From contig CACRSC010000010.1 of the NCBI GenBank assembly GCA_902651635.1, forward strand, positions 1,345,794 to 1,409,793: 64,000 nucleotides of DNA. The letters are read 5' to 3'. The notes beneath the pieces are model-generated. The model had not been told where the DNA came from. It searched no databases and worked only from the letters and a program-made list of their open reading frames with translations. This DNA is from Mastigamoeba balamuthi. Taxonomy: Eukaryota; Evosea; Mastigamoebida; Mastigamoebidae. This document shows positions 22,325 to 33,700 of the stretch, in pieces (the first letter of the stretch is position 1; each line of letters starts with the position of its first letter). Both the position numbers and the translations under genes were made by a program.

Positions 22325-24288
22325 ATGCTGGCGCACGCGGGGTCTGATCCCTCAGAGTTGCCCGAGCAGCAGCTGGAGGCTGCCCCGCACCCCACCGAGG
22401 GCTCCTCGCTGCTGGCCCCGGCCCCCGCAGCGCCCACCGCCGGCCAGCAGCCCCCCTCGCCCCGCGTGCCGCTGCTGCGCGTCGCCGGGATGCTCGCGTG
22501 GTCGTTCAGCTACGGGGCCATGAACCAGGGGTCTCTCACTCCCCCCCCTCCTCAGCCCTCAGCCGTCGTCGTCGTCGCCGCCCTCACCTCCCGGGCGCAG
22601 AGTGACGTCGGTGGCCCTGCCCGCGGAGATGCGGAGGCTGGCGGGGGAGAGGGCGTCGATGTGGACGAGCGTGGCCACGGGGCTCGTGGTGGCGTGCCAG
22701 GCGGTGGCGCTGGCCGTCTGCTTNCCCCCCCCCCCCCCCCTCCTCAGCCCTCAGCCGTCGTCGTCGTCGCCGCCCTCACCTCCCGGGCGCAGAGTGACGT
22801 CGGTGGCCCTGCCCGCGGAGATGCGGAGGCTGGCGGGGGAGAGGGCGTCGATGTGGACGAGCGTGGCCACGGGGCTCGTGGTGGCGTGCCAGGCGGTGGC
22901 GCTGGCCGTCTGCTTCGCGAGCGACAGGACGGCGCTGGCGCTGGGCAGGCGCAGGCCCTACCTCCTGGCCTGCTCCCTCGCCACCTCCGCGTCGGCAGCG
23001 CTCTGGGCCTACGGCACCCTGGGCGACTCCCTGCACACCGTCGTCTCGGCCTATCTCGTCATGGTTCTAGTCGCTTCACCCGAGAAATGCGCTGCACTTG
23101 CAGCTCTGTGTTCTGGGCAATTGATATATGAAATTCCGATTAGAACGCGTCGCAGATCGCGGGATTCGTCGTGCTGCAGGCAATGGTGCCGGACCTGCTG
23201 CCGCAGTCGCAGCACGGGGTCGCCGGGGGGTTCCTGGGCCTCTTCCAGGTCGCCGGCACCGCGGTGGGCTACGGCGTCTTCAGCCTCGGCCTGCCCATGT
23301 GGTCCTGCATGGCCATCTTCTCCTCCATCAGCCTCGCCTTCGCCCTCCCGACGCTCCTCTGCGCCCGCGAGCGCCGCTACGTGCCGCCCAAGTCGTTCGC
23401 CAAGTCGCGGTGCGAGCGCGCGGCGTCCGCCGTCGCCGACGTCGCGCGGGGGTTCGCGTTCTCGCCGGTGGCGCACGTGGACTGGGCGCTGCTGCTCTGC
23501 GTGCGGCTCCTCTTCAACGCGGCCATCAGCAGCAACGCGTACATCCTCTACTGGTCCGCCGACGTGCTGGGGTCCTCGTCCCCCGAGCAGTTCTCCAGCA
23601 ACGTGGGCCTCGTCACGCTCGCCCTGGCGGCCTGCATGGCGTTCCCCACGGGCTCCCTCAGCGACCGGTGCGCCGCGCAGCCCGCAGCGCGTCTCCTGAC
23701 GGGTTTCGCTCGCCTCTCGAGCCCAGGTTCGGGCGCAAGCCCTTCCTCTGCGCGTGCCTCGTGCTCGTGGGGTGCGCGCTGACGCTTCTGGCGTTTGTCA
23801 CGCGCATGAGCGGTGTCTACGCGGCGATCGTGATCTTCGGCTCGGGCGTCGGGATGTTCTCGAGCACGACGATGGCCATCGCCTGCGACGTCATGCCCCG
23901 CACGTCCGACTCGGGCAAGTTCATGGCAGAGACCGTGCTCGCCGCGACGCTGGGCGGGTTCTCGGGCCCGTTCGTCTACGGCCAGGTGGTCAACGCCTTC
24001 GCGCTCGACGACGCGGCGACGCGGTCGTCTTCGTCGGGCTTCGCTGACCGCTCGCAGTCGTCGCTCTCGGAGCTCGCGGGCCGCGATCAGATGTACGGGG
24101 CCACGGGGTACACGATAGTGTTCCTCATGGGGGCGGCGTGCTGCCTGGCGGCCCTGGTGCTGTCGCTGGCGATGTCCCCGAGGAGAGGGAAGAGGAACCA
24201 GGCCACGTCGCCTGCGGAATCCACGTCAAAGCCCGGAATCCGCCTTTCGCGGCCGCCAGGCGACCCGCTGTTCGCCGTGAGGAGATGA
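22325..24288 (+). CDS. SLC45/GPH-like major facilitator sugar transporter
   Basis: Four exons: 22325-22530, 22793-23063, 23156-23667 and 23727-24288. The protein has a hydrophilic N-terminus, then 'LAWSFSYGAMNQG', joined to 'VTSVALPAEM'. Conserved parts are 'ASDRTALALGRRRPYLL' (the D-R-x-x-x-x-x-G-R-R-R-P loop between spans 2 and 3) and 'AMVPDLLPQSQHG' with 'GVAGGFLGLFQVAGTAVG'. Another is 'GSLSDRFGRKPFL' between spans 8 and 9. This duplicated D-R-x-G-R motif and the LP-E/Q signature define the GPH/SLC45 branch, H+-coupled sugar symporters such as plant SUTs. About twelve spans are predicted. The substrate cannot be read from sequence. Intron 1 is inflated by an assembly duplication around an N at 22724, and the native intron is probably about 70 bp. 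Confidence 0.78.
22549..22915. other. Assembly artefact: 175 bp duplication flanking an N and a C run
   Basis: Bases 22549-22723 are repeated at 22741-22915 with no difference that I can see. Between them lie an N at 22724 and a run of 16 C. The repeat takes in the end of intron 1 and the start of exon 2 of the transporter gene. This is the pattern of a failed join across a poly-C read gap, not of biology. Confidence 0.85.
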
Positions 24289-24868
24289 CGGCGGGTCGCT
24301 CGCGGTGCCACGCCTCTGCGGAGCTCGCGGCTGTGCGCCCACTTCCAAGTAATGTAGCATTTCCCCCACAAACGAGTGTCTTTGCCCTAAAAGTGTGGGT
24401 TTTCCGTATCGGACGCACACCAGGACATTGGACCGTCTGCCAAAAACCGAGCCGCATTTTTCTATGGTTCAGAATTAGGAGAAACCGTAGTGCGAACCGG
24501 GCCCTGGCGAGGAGAGGGGCGAAAGGGGATGGTCTCACCGCAACAGCACGCTGCGGCACCAGCGACAAAAGGCGTAGTGCGCCATTTCGTAGCCGCGTGA
24601 CTCACCGCGTAAGTTCTCACTCCAGAACGGCAGGGAAATAAACGATAGGTGGATGGCGGGCGACAGACTTTTCGGCAGATCGCAAGCACTTTTCCACTAC
24701 GCACGAGATCACTGCCCGAGGGCGCGCGGCGGCACGCACGGTGGTCGCGACCTCTGCGCACCGACCAAGTGCGCCCAATAGCGGTCTGGACCGAAGTAAA
24801 TCGAACCGAGTATCGGCCGGATCCGGTCAGCTAATTTGGGGCAGCACAGCATCCAGTAAATTGGGGCA
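24289..24868. other. Intergenic, no gene seen
   Basis: Spacer between the transporter and the first TmcB-like cyclase. It contains an AATAAA near 24637 and otherwise only short, motif-less open frames on both strands. Confidence 0.55.
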
Positions 24869-27800
24869 ATGCATGAGGCCAGGGTGTACCCGACCGCTTC
24901 CACGGATGCAGCCAGCAGCACGGCGCACTCGACGTCGGCCAGCTCCTCGTTCGCGACCTCCCTGACGGGCGTCCGCAACAAGTTCGAGGACGTGCGTGGT
25001 TGGCCCCTCCGGGGACCGCGGGTTGCGAAAAATAGCAGCAGCTGACTGGCCTCTCCTCCCGCGCCCCTGACGCCTGCCCTGCTGGGCTGCCCGCAGGTGA
25101 ACAGGTTCTTCGCTTACCAGCAGCACAGGCGACGCCTGCCGCTGCAGCGAGTCTTCGACGCGATGCCGTGGGTGGTGGTGGTGCTCCAGCTGCTCTCGTT
25201 CGCGCTGGACCCCAACTTCTTCGGCGGGGCTGTGCGCGAGCCTCTCCGGGTGCTCGCGTTTGTCCGCTCTTTCGACCATTTCTACCTCGAGTTCCTCGTG
25301 ATAGCCGCCGTGCTGGTGGGAGGGTACCTCCTGTGCATGGGCCTGCAGGTGTTCGCTGTCTGGAACGGCCACCTCGGTGCGTGCATCCTCGCAGGGGCCC
25401 AACAGCTCTCACAGGTAACCCCACAGGAATTCGATGGGCCTACAAATTCCTCAAGGTCGCTCGAAGGGGAATGACAGGCGAACTAACTCCTCGCCCAGCT
25501 CGTAGACAGCTTGGGACCGACGGCGACTGTGCACATCCTGAGCGTTGGTCTCCTGGGAATCTCCGGGGCAGTGGAGGGGTCGCTGGACCAGAGCCTTAAC
25601 AGATGGGCCATCGGAGCCGTGTCTTCGGTTCTGCTCATTGGCCTCTTTCTCAACGAGTGCCACCACCTCATATTGTATGTGCCGAAGTTCAGGTGAATGT
25701 ATCTAACGGGTTCCCTCTTTCGGTAGCTCGAACGACTTCAGCCCGCACGAGTCGCAGTTTGCCGTCGACAGGCCGGTCAACAAGTACGTGGTCATCGCCT
25801 CCAAGTACCTCATGTCCGCCTCGAACTGCCTCCTCAACGCCAACGGCCGCGAGGACCTCGCATCGTGGAGAGTCGTGCTGCACGCGTTCTTCGTGCTCGC
25901 TCTGATGGTCGTGGCCTCCTCATCGCAGCTCATCGTCCAGGTCCACCGCTTATCACCTCACCCAGCCGCGCGCCTGTCGCTGACCTCGGCGGACCACTCG
26001 ACAGAGCTGGTGGTCCAACAGAACCAACGACGAGTTCAACGCCGCGCTGCCCTGCGTGCTCGGTGCTGCCGCAGTCGGCGTCGCTGCGTCGTTCCTGCGG
26101 CACACCTACGTTGCATCGGTCGCCTCTCTGGCAGTCGCGATCGGCGTGGCAGCAGCAATCGGGGCTCTGGGGTTCGTTCTGGGGAGGCGGCGCAGGTCCG
26201 GCCTGCAGAAGCGCCTCGGGCTCTGCGCCGTTGGCAGCGACATGAGCCCCATGAAGGTGTACAGATCGCCTCACGAGTACTCGCTGGCCACCAAGTGGAT
26301 CTACAGGAGACGATCGTCGAGCCAGAGCGAGGTCGACCTCTGTGAGACAGCTCTTCAGCACGGCTTGAGCGTGTTCCCGCAGTCGGCGTTCCTGCACGTG
26401 GTCTACGCCGTCTTCCTGCTCGACAAGAAGAACAACGCTGCGCAGGCGCAGAAGATGGTTCGGGTCGAACTTGGGTGGGAACCCGCCGGGGTAAACAACT
26501 CACAGTGGCCTTCTGTCCAGCTGTCAAATGCGCGAGACTGCAAGGGCCCCGTGGACATAAGCTACGCCATTTACTGTGTGACCTGCTCGTCTCGTGGGTC
26601 CGCAGCGGATATGGACGTGGACATCGACATCACTCTCGCCCGATTGCACCACAGGTGCTCCGCCGCTGCCTCAACGATTCTCACTGGCCGCAATCCAACA
26701 GTGCTGCAATGAAAGCCGTCGGGGACTTCTGGTCGTACATACACAGGCAGCGCAAGGCCCTCAACCCTGACTCCCTGTTATCCATTGTGTCGCGCCTCGG
26801 GCACCACGAGCGAGCCGCGGATCAGATATTCACGCGTCTTGTGTACGAGAGCTCATTGAAGCCACGTAGACTGACCTGCCTTGCACGTCGCAGGATGGAG
26901 CACCCCAAGAGGGTTGACATCATGAGAGCTTTTGCCGAGTTTCTCGATGACATTGTAGACGACCAGGAGCGTGCCACAGCACTGTTCCTTCTTGCCGATG
27001 AGCTGGAGAGCGGCCCCAAGAACAAGAAGAAGCAACAGGACACTAAGTGCGCGGTGCTCCCACAGCAGCCCCTTCATCCCTGACTCTCGAGAGCAGAGCC
27101 GAAGAGGAACAGATCGTGAGATTCCGGACCAGCACACTTGTCGAGGACCTGGACAACGCCAAGACGGAGACAGAGTACGAGGAGCACAGCAAGGGGGCGA
27201 GCATCGGGTTCCCCGATCCTGGCAGGAGCGAGTCTGTCAGCGAGTCGCTCAGCCTGCAGTCCGCAGGGGAGACCAGCGACGCCCGCGCCAAGGTCCTGCA
27301 GTACCGGGCGCGCATTCTCTCCACGAGGTATTGAAACCAAAGTCCCTTTGCGGACTGACACCAGACGCAGGTCGGCGGTGTCGAGGCGACTGTGCTTCCC
27401 CATCATGGCTTCGATGGGATTCCTGCTGGCCTCGTCAATTGCCGCGTTTGCCGTGTCTGAGCACTACACGCAGAACCTCTTGTCGTCGTTCTACCTCTCG
27501 CACCACACAGGTGTCCGGCTCCTCATCTCGATGATTGCTGCGTGCTGACACCTGAGCAATCATAGGGGACATGGTCGCCGCAATGAACGAGTGGACTGTG
27601 AACTCGCGGGATGGAAGGGCCAACTGGAGCTTCGGGGACAACGACATCTCATCCCAGTGGAAGAGCATTATGTCCAACGACGTGCTCGCATCCTCGGACC
27701 TCAGGGGCCAGTTCCCCATCGTTCGCTGCTCGCAGTTGAGTGCCCTTCCATTGCCCAGAAGCCTTACCGAAGGCCCACAGGAGCCAAACGAACGAGACCA

Positions 27801-30336
27801 ACTGTGTGACAGAGACGTGGGCCCTGGCGGACGCCCTGACCCAGGCTGTGACGTATCTCGAGTCGGACGAGGAGACCCAGAGGCAGGGGAGCAGATTCCT
27901 GCTGGACAACCTCGCCGCGGGCATTAACCCCGGGGTCACGGAGTTCCTCGAGGAGGTAAAGCGCCGCGTGGACAACAGGCGTGATCAGAACGCCAGCCAG
28001 AGCTCGATCCTCATCTGCGCCATAGTGTTCTCGGTGCTCGTGCCGCTGTGTTTCTTCGTGCCCAGCATCAGAGTGGCTACGGAGGAGAGGAAGTCAGCCA
28101 CGTCTCTCTTCAAGGACATCCCGCGGTCCACCTGCGCCAACATCATGCACGTGTTCCTCGACAAGAAGGACAAGTGCGGTCCTTCTTCCCTGCTCTCCTC
28201 ACTCGTCTCGTTCTAACTGAGCTCCGCAGGCTGGAGTCTCGGTACCGCAGCGACCGCGTGTCGATCAACAACACCGAGGTTGGTAAATCGAGTTTGTGAA
28301 CGATTCTCACCTCCCTCTTTCGTAGAAAAACGTCCTGTCGAGGATCGTGACCATATACGGTGGTTTCCTGGTCTTGTTGGTGGGGCTCATCTGCGGGATG
28401 CTGCTGATAGGATGGATTGCTCCGACGTACTACCCACAGCACAGTACGGGGCAAAGCAGAAGGAACTGCAGACTCACCATCTACTCCAGTCCAGGATGAA
28501 ATTGACGACTCGCAGCTCCGGATGGCCTACTCGGAACTCTTCACATCTGCCATCGAGCTGTCGAAGGGAGACCAGTCTGTGTGGAGAACTGCGCACTCGA
28601 TGGAGCAGTTCAACGCGAGCTCTGGCAAGTTCAGGGACGCCGAGGCACTGGTGGCGCGGAGGTCCGGTTCGATACTCTACGACCGCACGTGCCCTGGGAT
28701 GCCCAAGTGCCACGGAGTGCTGCAGCTCTCGACGTACTGCGCCATCAACCTGCAGCTCTTTGTTGGGCTAGATGACGAGCAGCGGCTTCAGAACAGCACG
28801 TTCCTCGCAAACGCTCTGAGCTTCTTCGACACGGTGACCAAGTGGATGGAAGAGGACATGGACAGCACCACAGCCGTCGCCGACAGTCTCAACGCGGTGC
28901 TGTACACCCTTAACTCGGTGTTCTTCGCTCTGGCAATCGTTGTCACTGTCGTCATGGCGCTGGTGCTGCCGTCGCTCCTGCGGTCCGTCCGCGAGGAGAC
29001 ATCCCGCGTGCTGCTGATGCTGCTCCGCCTGCCCCCGAGCGTCCTGCACTCGGTCGAGGCCATCCAGTCATTCCTCGAGAACGGCTTCGTGGGGTACCAG
29101 GAGTCGGCCAAGGACTTCCTGGAGGAGCAGGAGCAGTGCACCAAGATCATCCTCGACGCCAGCAAGGACGCCGTGGTCCTCACCAACGAGACCCTCGAGG
29201 TGACGGTGTTCAACCCCTCGGCCGAGGCGCTGATGGGGTACAACGCGGAGGAGGTGCTGGGCCGGAGGATCACGATGCTGGTGCCCGAGGGACTGGGGCG
29301 GCTGCTGGAGGAGAGCACCAGCGAGTACCTCCACCTCAAGAGGTCCAAGCCCGGCAAGACCTTCAACTTTGGGGACAACACGGAGACCTCGGTGCTCTGC
29401 AAGAATGGGTCGATAGTGCCTGTTCTGCTGTCGGCAGTGTCGGCACCCGGGAGGGACGGGGCGACGTTTGCGTTCTTCATGAAGGACATCAGCGCGATGA
29501 AGGAGCACGCGGAGGAGCTGGAGAGACAGAAGAAGAAGTCCGAGGTGCTGCTGCTCAACGTGCTGCCCAGGAGCGTGGTCGAGATGCTCAAGAAGCAGCC
29601 AGACCGCACGATCGCCCAGCAATTCGGGTCGGCGACGATGCTCTTCGCTGGTGAGACTTTGGACTTGGGGCGCGTTTCGAGTTAACATGAGACTCCACAG
29701 ACATTGTTGGGTTCACGCCCCTGTCGGCCCAGACGGAGCCAGAGGCACTCGTCCAGCTCCTCAACGACCTCTTCTCGAGGTGGGATTCGCTGTGCACGGT
29801 CTACGGCGTCGAGAAGGTCAAAACCATCGGTGATGTGCGGCACTTGGATTGCGCACTTTGTAGTTCTCACTGAGCCCCGCCAGTGTTTCATGGCTGCGTG
29901 CGGCGCCCCAGTCGAGAGGCCCGACCACGCCGCCGCGATGCTCGAGTTCGCCGTGGCATGCCTCGCGGAGCTGCAGGCGTTCAACGAGGCGCGACCCGGG
30001 GCGCAGCCGCTGAGGGTGCGGGTGGGGATGCACACGGGGCCTGTGGTGGCGGGGGTGATCGGCAAGACCAAGCTGCAGTACGACTTCTGGGGCGACACGG
30101 TCAACATGGCTGCGCGCCTGGAGAGCGTGGGGGTGCCCGACAGGATCAACGTGAGCAGGGCCACTTACGAGGCGCTGAGGGGCAAGTACGAGTTCGAGGA
30201 GCGCGGGCTCATCGCCGTCAAGGGCATCGGCGACGTCGAGTGCTTCCTCCTGGCCGCCCACAAGCCAACCCTGCCTGCGCAGACCAACTCGAGCTGCACC
30301 CTCCTCCGCCAGATCCTCTCGAACACGCAGCAGTAG
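24869..30336 (+). CDS. TmcB-like multi-TM / PAS / adenylyl cyclase (copy 1)
   Basis: Gene of roughly 17 short exons. The first are 24869-24991, 25097-25376, 25427-25455, 25499-25674 and 25727 onward. The N-terminal membrane region starts 'VNRFFAYQQHRRRLPL'. A TmcB/TmcC-type segment follows, with 'YRSPHEYSLATKWIYRR' and 'FLLDKKNNAAQAQKM'; this region is TPR-like in Dictyostelium Tmc proteins. More spans include 'VTVVMALVLPSLLRSV'. Next come a PAS domain ('ILDASKDAVVLTNETLEV', 'LMGYNAEEVLGR'), the helix 'LLLNVLPRSVVEML', and a class III cyclase domain. The catalytic set is complete: 'ADIVGFT' across an intron near 29651-29699, 'KVKTIGDCFMAA', and 'YDFWGDTVNMAARLE'. Lys in KVKTIGD and Asp in YDFWG specify ATP, so cAMP is the predicted product. 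PAS and membrane parts suggest control by a ligand or redox signal. Confidence 0.82.
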
Positions 30337-30784
30337 CACATCTTGCCTGCGGTGTGGCGAGGGAAAGGCGGCATACAATAGCAAGTGTGTAACATCAGGA
30401 AAATAGGGTTGAAGACAAAAGAGATACAGTGGCGGTTCTGTCTTAGATAGCAGCCGCTCATGAATTAGTCGTGTCAGGCAAGGAGAAAGGGTGAGCCTTG
30501 CTCAGTAGGCCAGAGCGACTCTGAGAATAGCTCCGAGTCTTCAAGGAACATCAATCACATCGAAATGAGGTCCTCACACGAAGGGGACAATGACGACGGA
30601 ACATTGCACTTTTTCCAGAACACCAGCTGTCCTTACGAGCACAGCGTGCCAGCACGGCAACGACGCAGCGGAGGTGCATGAGGATCGGGAACTGTCAGGA
30701 ACGGCTGTTCGCCCACAAGAGATATTTGCCCGGTTAAGGGCGGATCGGAGGCCTATTTCGGTCAGACACTGTTATATCGGGGCA
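30337..30784. other. Intergenic between tandem cyclases
   Basis: 448 bp between the stop of copy 1 and the start of copy 2. No motif is seen. The first coding exon of copy 2 is nearly identical to that of copy 1, but the sequence before it is not. Confidence 0.5.
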
Positions 30785-33700
30785 ATGCACGACGGCAGAG
30801 TCTTCCCGACCGCCTCCACGGATGCAGCCAGCAGCACGGCGCACTCGACGTCGGCCAGCTCCTCGTTCGCGACCTCCCTGACGGGCGTCCGCAACAAGTT
30901 CGAGGACGTGCGCCCCGATCTCTTGTCTGACCCGGAGAATAGCACTTCGACGCCCTAACTATGGCTCTCGGCATGTTCCGCAGGTGAACAGGTTCTTCGC
31001 TTACCAGCAGCACATGAGGCGCCTGCCGCTGCAGCGCGCCTTCGACGCCCTACCGTGGGTGGTGGTGGTGCTCCAGCTGCTCTCGTTCGCGCTGGACCCC
31101 AACTTCTTCGGCGGGGCTGTGCGCGAGCCTCTCCGGGTGCTCTCGTTCGTCCGCTCCTTCGACCGCTTCTACCTCGGGTTCTTCGCGGTCTCGGCGGTTC
31201 TCGTGGCGGGGTACCTCCTGTGCATGGGCATGCAGGTGGTCGCCGTCTGGAACGGCCACCTTGGTGAGTGGTCTGTGCTCTTTTTATATCACATTGACGC
31301 CGTTATCGTAGGAATCCGATGGGCCTACAAGTTCCTCAAGGTTGGTTGAGTGCCATTGGACGCACCATCACGGGAACTCACGTGGTTTGCCACGCACAGC
31401 TTGTCGACAGCCTGGGGCCTAGCGTGACGGCACACGTCCTGAGCACGTGCCTCATCGGCATCGCCGGGGCTGCCGAGCGGTCTCAGGACAGCAGCCGCAG
31501 TAGGTGGACCATCGGGGTCCTCACGTCGGCCACCCTCCTCGGGCTCATGGCCAGCGAGTGCCACCACCTCATTTTGTGCGTGCCATCTCGAGCCGGCGCC
31601 CTCCTCACCCTCCGTTTGGCTGGGCCAGTGCCAACGACTACCGCCCGCACGAGTCGCGCTTCTCCGTCGACTCGCCCCTGATGACCGGCATTGTGGTGGT
31701 TGCCAAGTACCTAGCCAGTGTGTCCAACTGCTTCCTCAACGCCAACGGCCGCGAGGGCCTTCCGTCGTGGCGAGTAAGCCTACACGCGTTTGTCATGCTG
31801 GTTATCGCCGCGGTAATCTGTGTCTCTCAGGTTGTATGTCAGGTGACCTCAACATTCAATCCCCAGGGTTCTGTTTTGTTTTTACCCTCTGACTTGGTTT
31901 TTACTCCAAAAAACGGGTGTGACTGCGTATCAGACCTGGTGGTCGAACAGAACAAACGACAAGTTCAATGCCGCGTGGGCTGGAGTGCTCGGGGCTGCTG
32001 CTGTCGGACTGGCGGCATCGTTCACGCAGCACACGTTCTCCGGCTCTCTGGCCGCCCTGGCCGTCGCACTGGCAGTCGTCGCCCCCTTCGGGGCCCTGGG
32101 GCTCCTTCTGGGCCGCTGGCGCAGGTCGAGCCTCCAGAAGCGTCTGGGCCTCTGCACAAGGGAGAGCAGCGAGATGTGCACTGCCAAGGTGTACAGGTCG
32201 CCTCTCGAGTACTCGCTGGCAACCAAGTGGATCTACTCGAAGAGGTCGTCGACGCAGGGGGACATCGAAATGTGCGAGACGGCACTGCAACACGGCGTCG
32301 CCGCGTTTCCCGAGTCTGGGTTCATCCACATGATCTACGCAGTGTTCCTGCTCGAGAAGAAGAACAACGTCGCGCAGGCGCAGAAGATGGCGCGCATCCA
32401 GACCCATCTCACCGCATCTCATCGTCAGTCCTGCAGCTGTCAAACGCGAGGGACTGTAAGATGAGGATTGACGTCAGCTACGCAGTGTACTGCGTGACGT
32501 GTTCGTCACGCGGATCAGCAACGGACATGGATATCGAGATCGACATCACGCTGGCCCGGCTGCACCACAGGTTGCGTACAAGGCCCTCACCCCCGCTGCT
32601 CACCAGCGTGAACCCAACAGCGCCGCGATGAAAGCCACTGGGGACTTCTGGTCGTACATCCACAGGCAGCGCAAAGCCTTGAACCCCGACTCCCTTCTCT
32701 CCATCGTGTCGCGCCTGGGGCACCACGAGCGAGCTGCTGACCAGATCTTCACGCGCCTCGTGTACGAGCGCTCAGACAACGGATGGACAACCGCTCACCT
32801 CTCTCGCGTTGCCACAGAATTGAGCACCCCAAGAGGATCGACATCATGAGGGCGTTCGCTGAGTTTCTCGAGGACATCGTGGATGACCAGGAGCGTGCCA
32901 CAGCGCTCCTTCTCCTTGCCGACGAGCTGGAGAACGCCCCAAAGAACAAGAAGAAGCAGCAGAACAAGTCAGTTACTCCCTCTGAACAACCTCCAGTCTC
33001 AAAGCTGCTGCAGGACCGAGGAGGACCCAATTGTCCGGTTCCGGACCAGCACTGTGGTCGAGGATCTGGACAACGCCAAGGCGGTTGCAGGAAACGAGGA
33101 TCACAGCAAGGGGGCGAGCACCGGGTTCCCAGACCCCGGCAGGAGCGAGTCGGTCAGCGAGACGTTCAGCCTGCAGTCCGCAGGGGAGACAAGCGATGCC
33201 CGTGCCAAGGTCCTGCAGTACAGGGCGCGGATACTCTCGACCAGGTGGGCCTGTTCCGACGTTCTCAAGCCGGCTTGACATTGCGCTCCTATGCCCTCAG
33301 GTCGGGGGTGTCGAGGCGACTGTGCCTCCCCATTGTGGTCTCCATTTGGTTCCTGCTGGCCTCGTCGATCGCTGCGTTCGCCATGTCAGAGCGCTACACG
33401 CAGGAGCTCTCGTCGTTCTTCTATCTGTCTCACCACACAGGTTGTTCCCAGGGCCCTTGGCCGCACGACTCACGAGGCCCTTCAGGAGACTTGGTTGTTG
33501 TTATCAACGAGTGGACAGTGCACTCCCGCGATGGCAGGGCCAACTGGAGCCTGGGGAGCACCGACCACTCCGACATCTCTTCTGTGTGGAAGAGCATCAT
33601 GGCAAACGACGCCCTGATGACAGGAAATCTCAAGGAAGACGTGCCGATACTTCGCTGCTCAGAGTACAACCACCAAGCCGCATTACTTTGCTCATTGGAT

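Noticed and set aside
22214-23131. + frames running through the poly-C and N at 22724
   Set aside because: They arise from the assembly duplication and translate intron sequence; the real exon 1 ends at 22530 and exon 2 begins at 22793.
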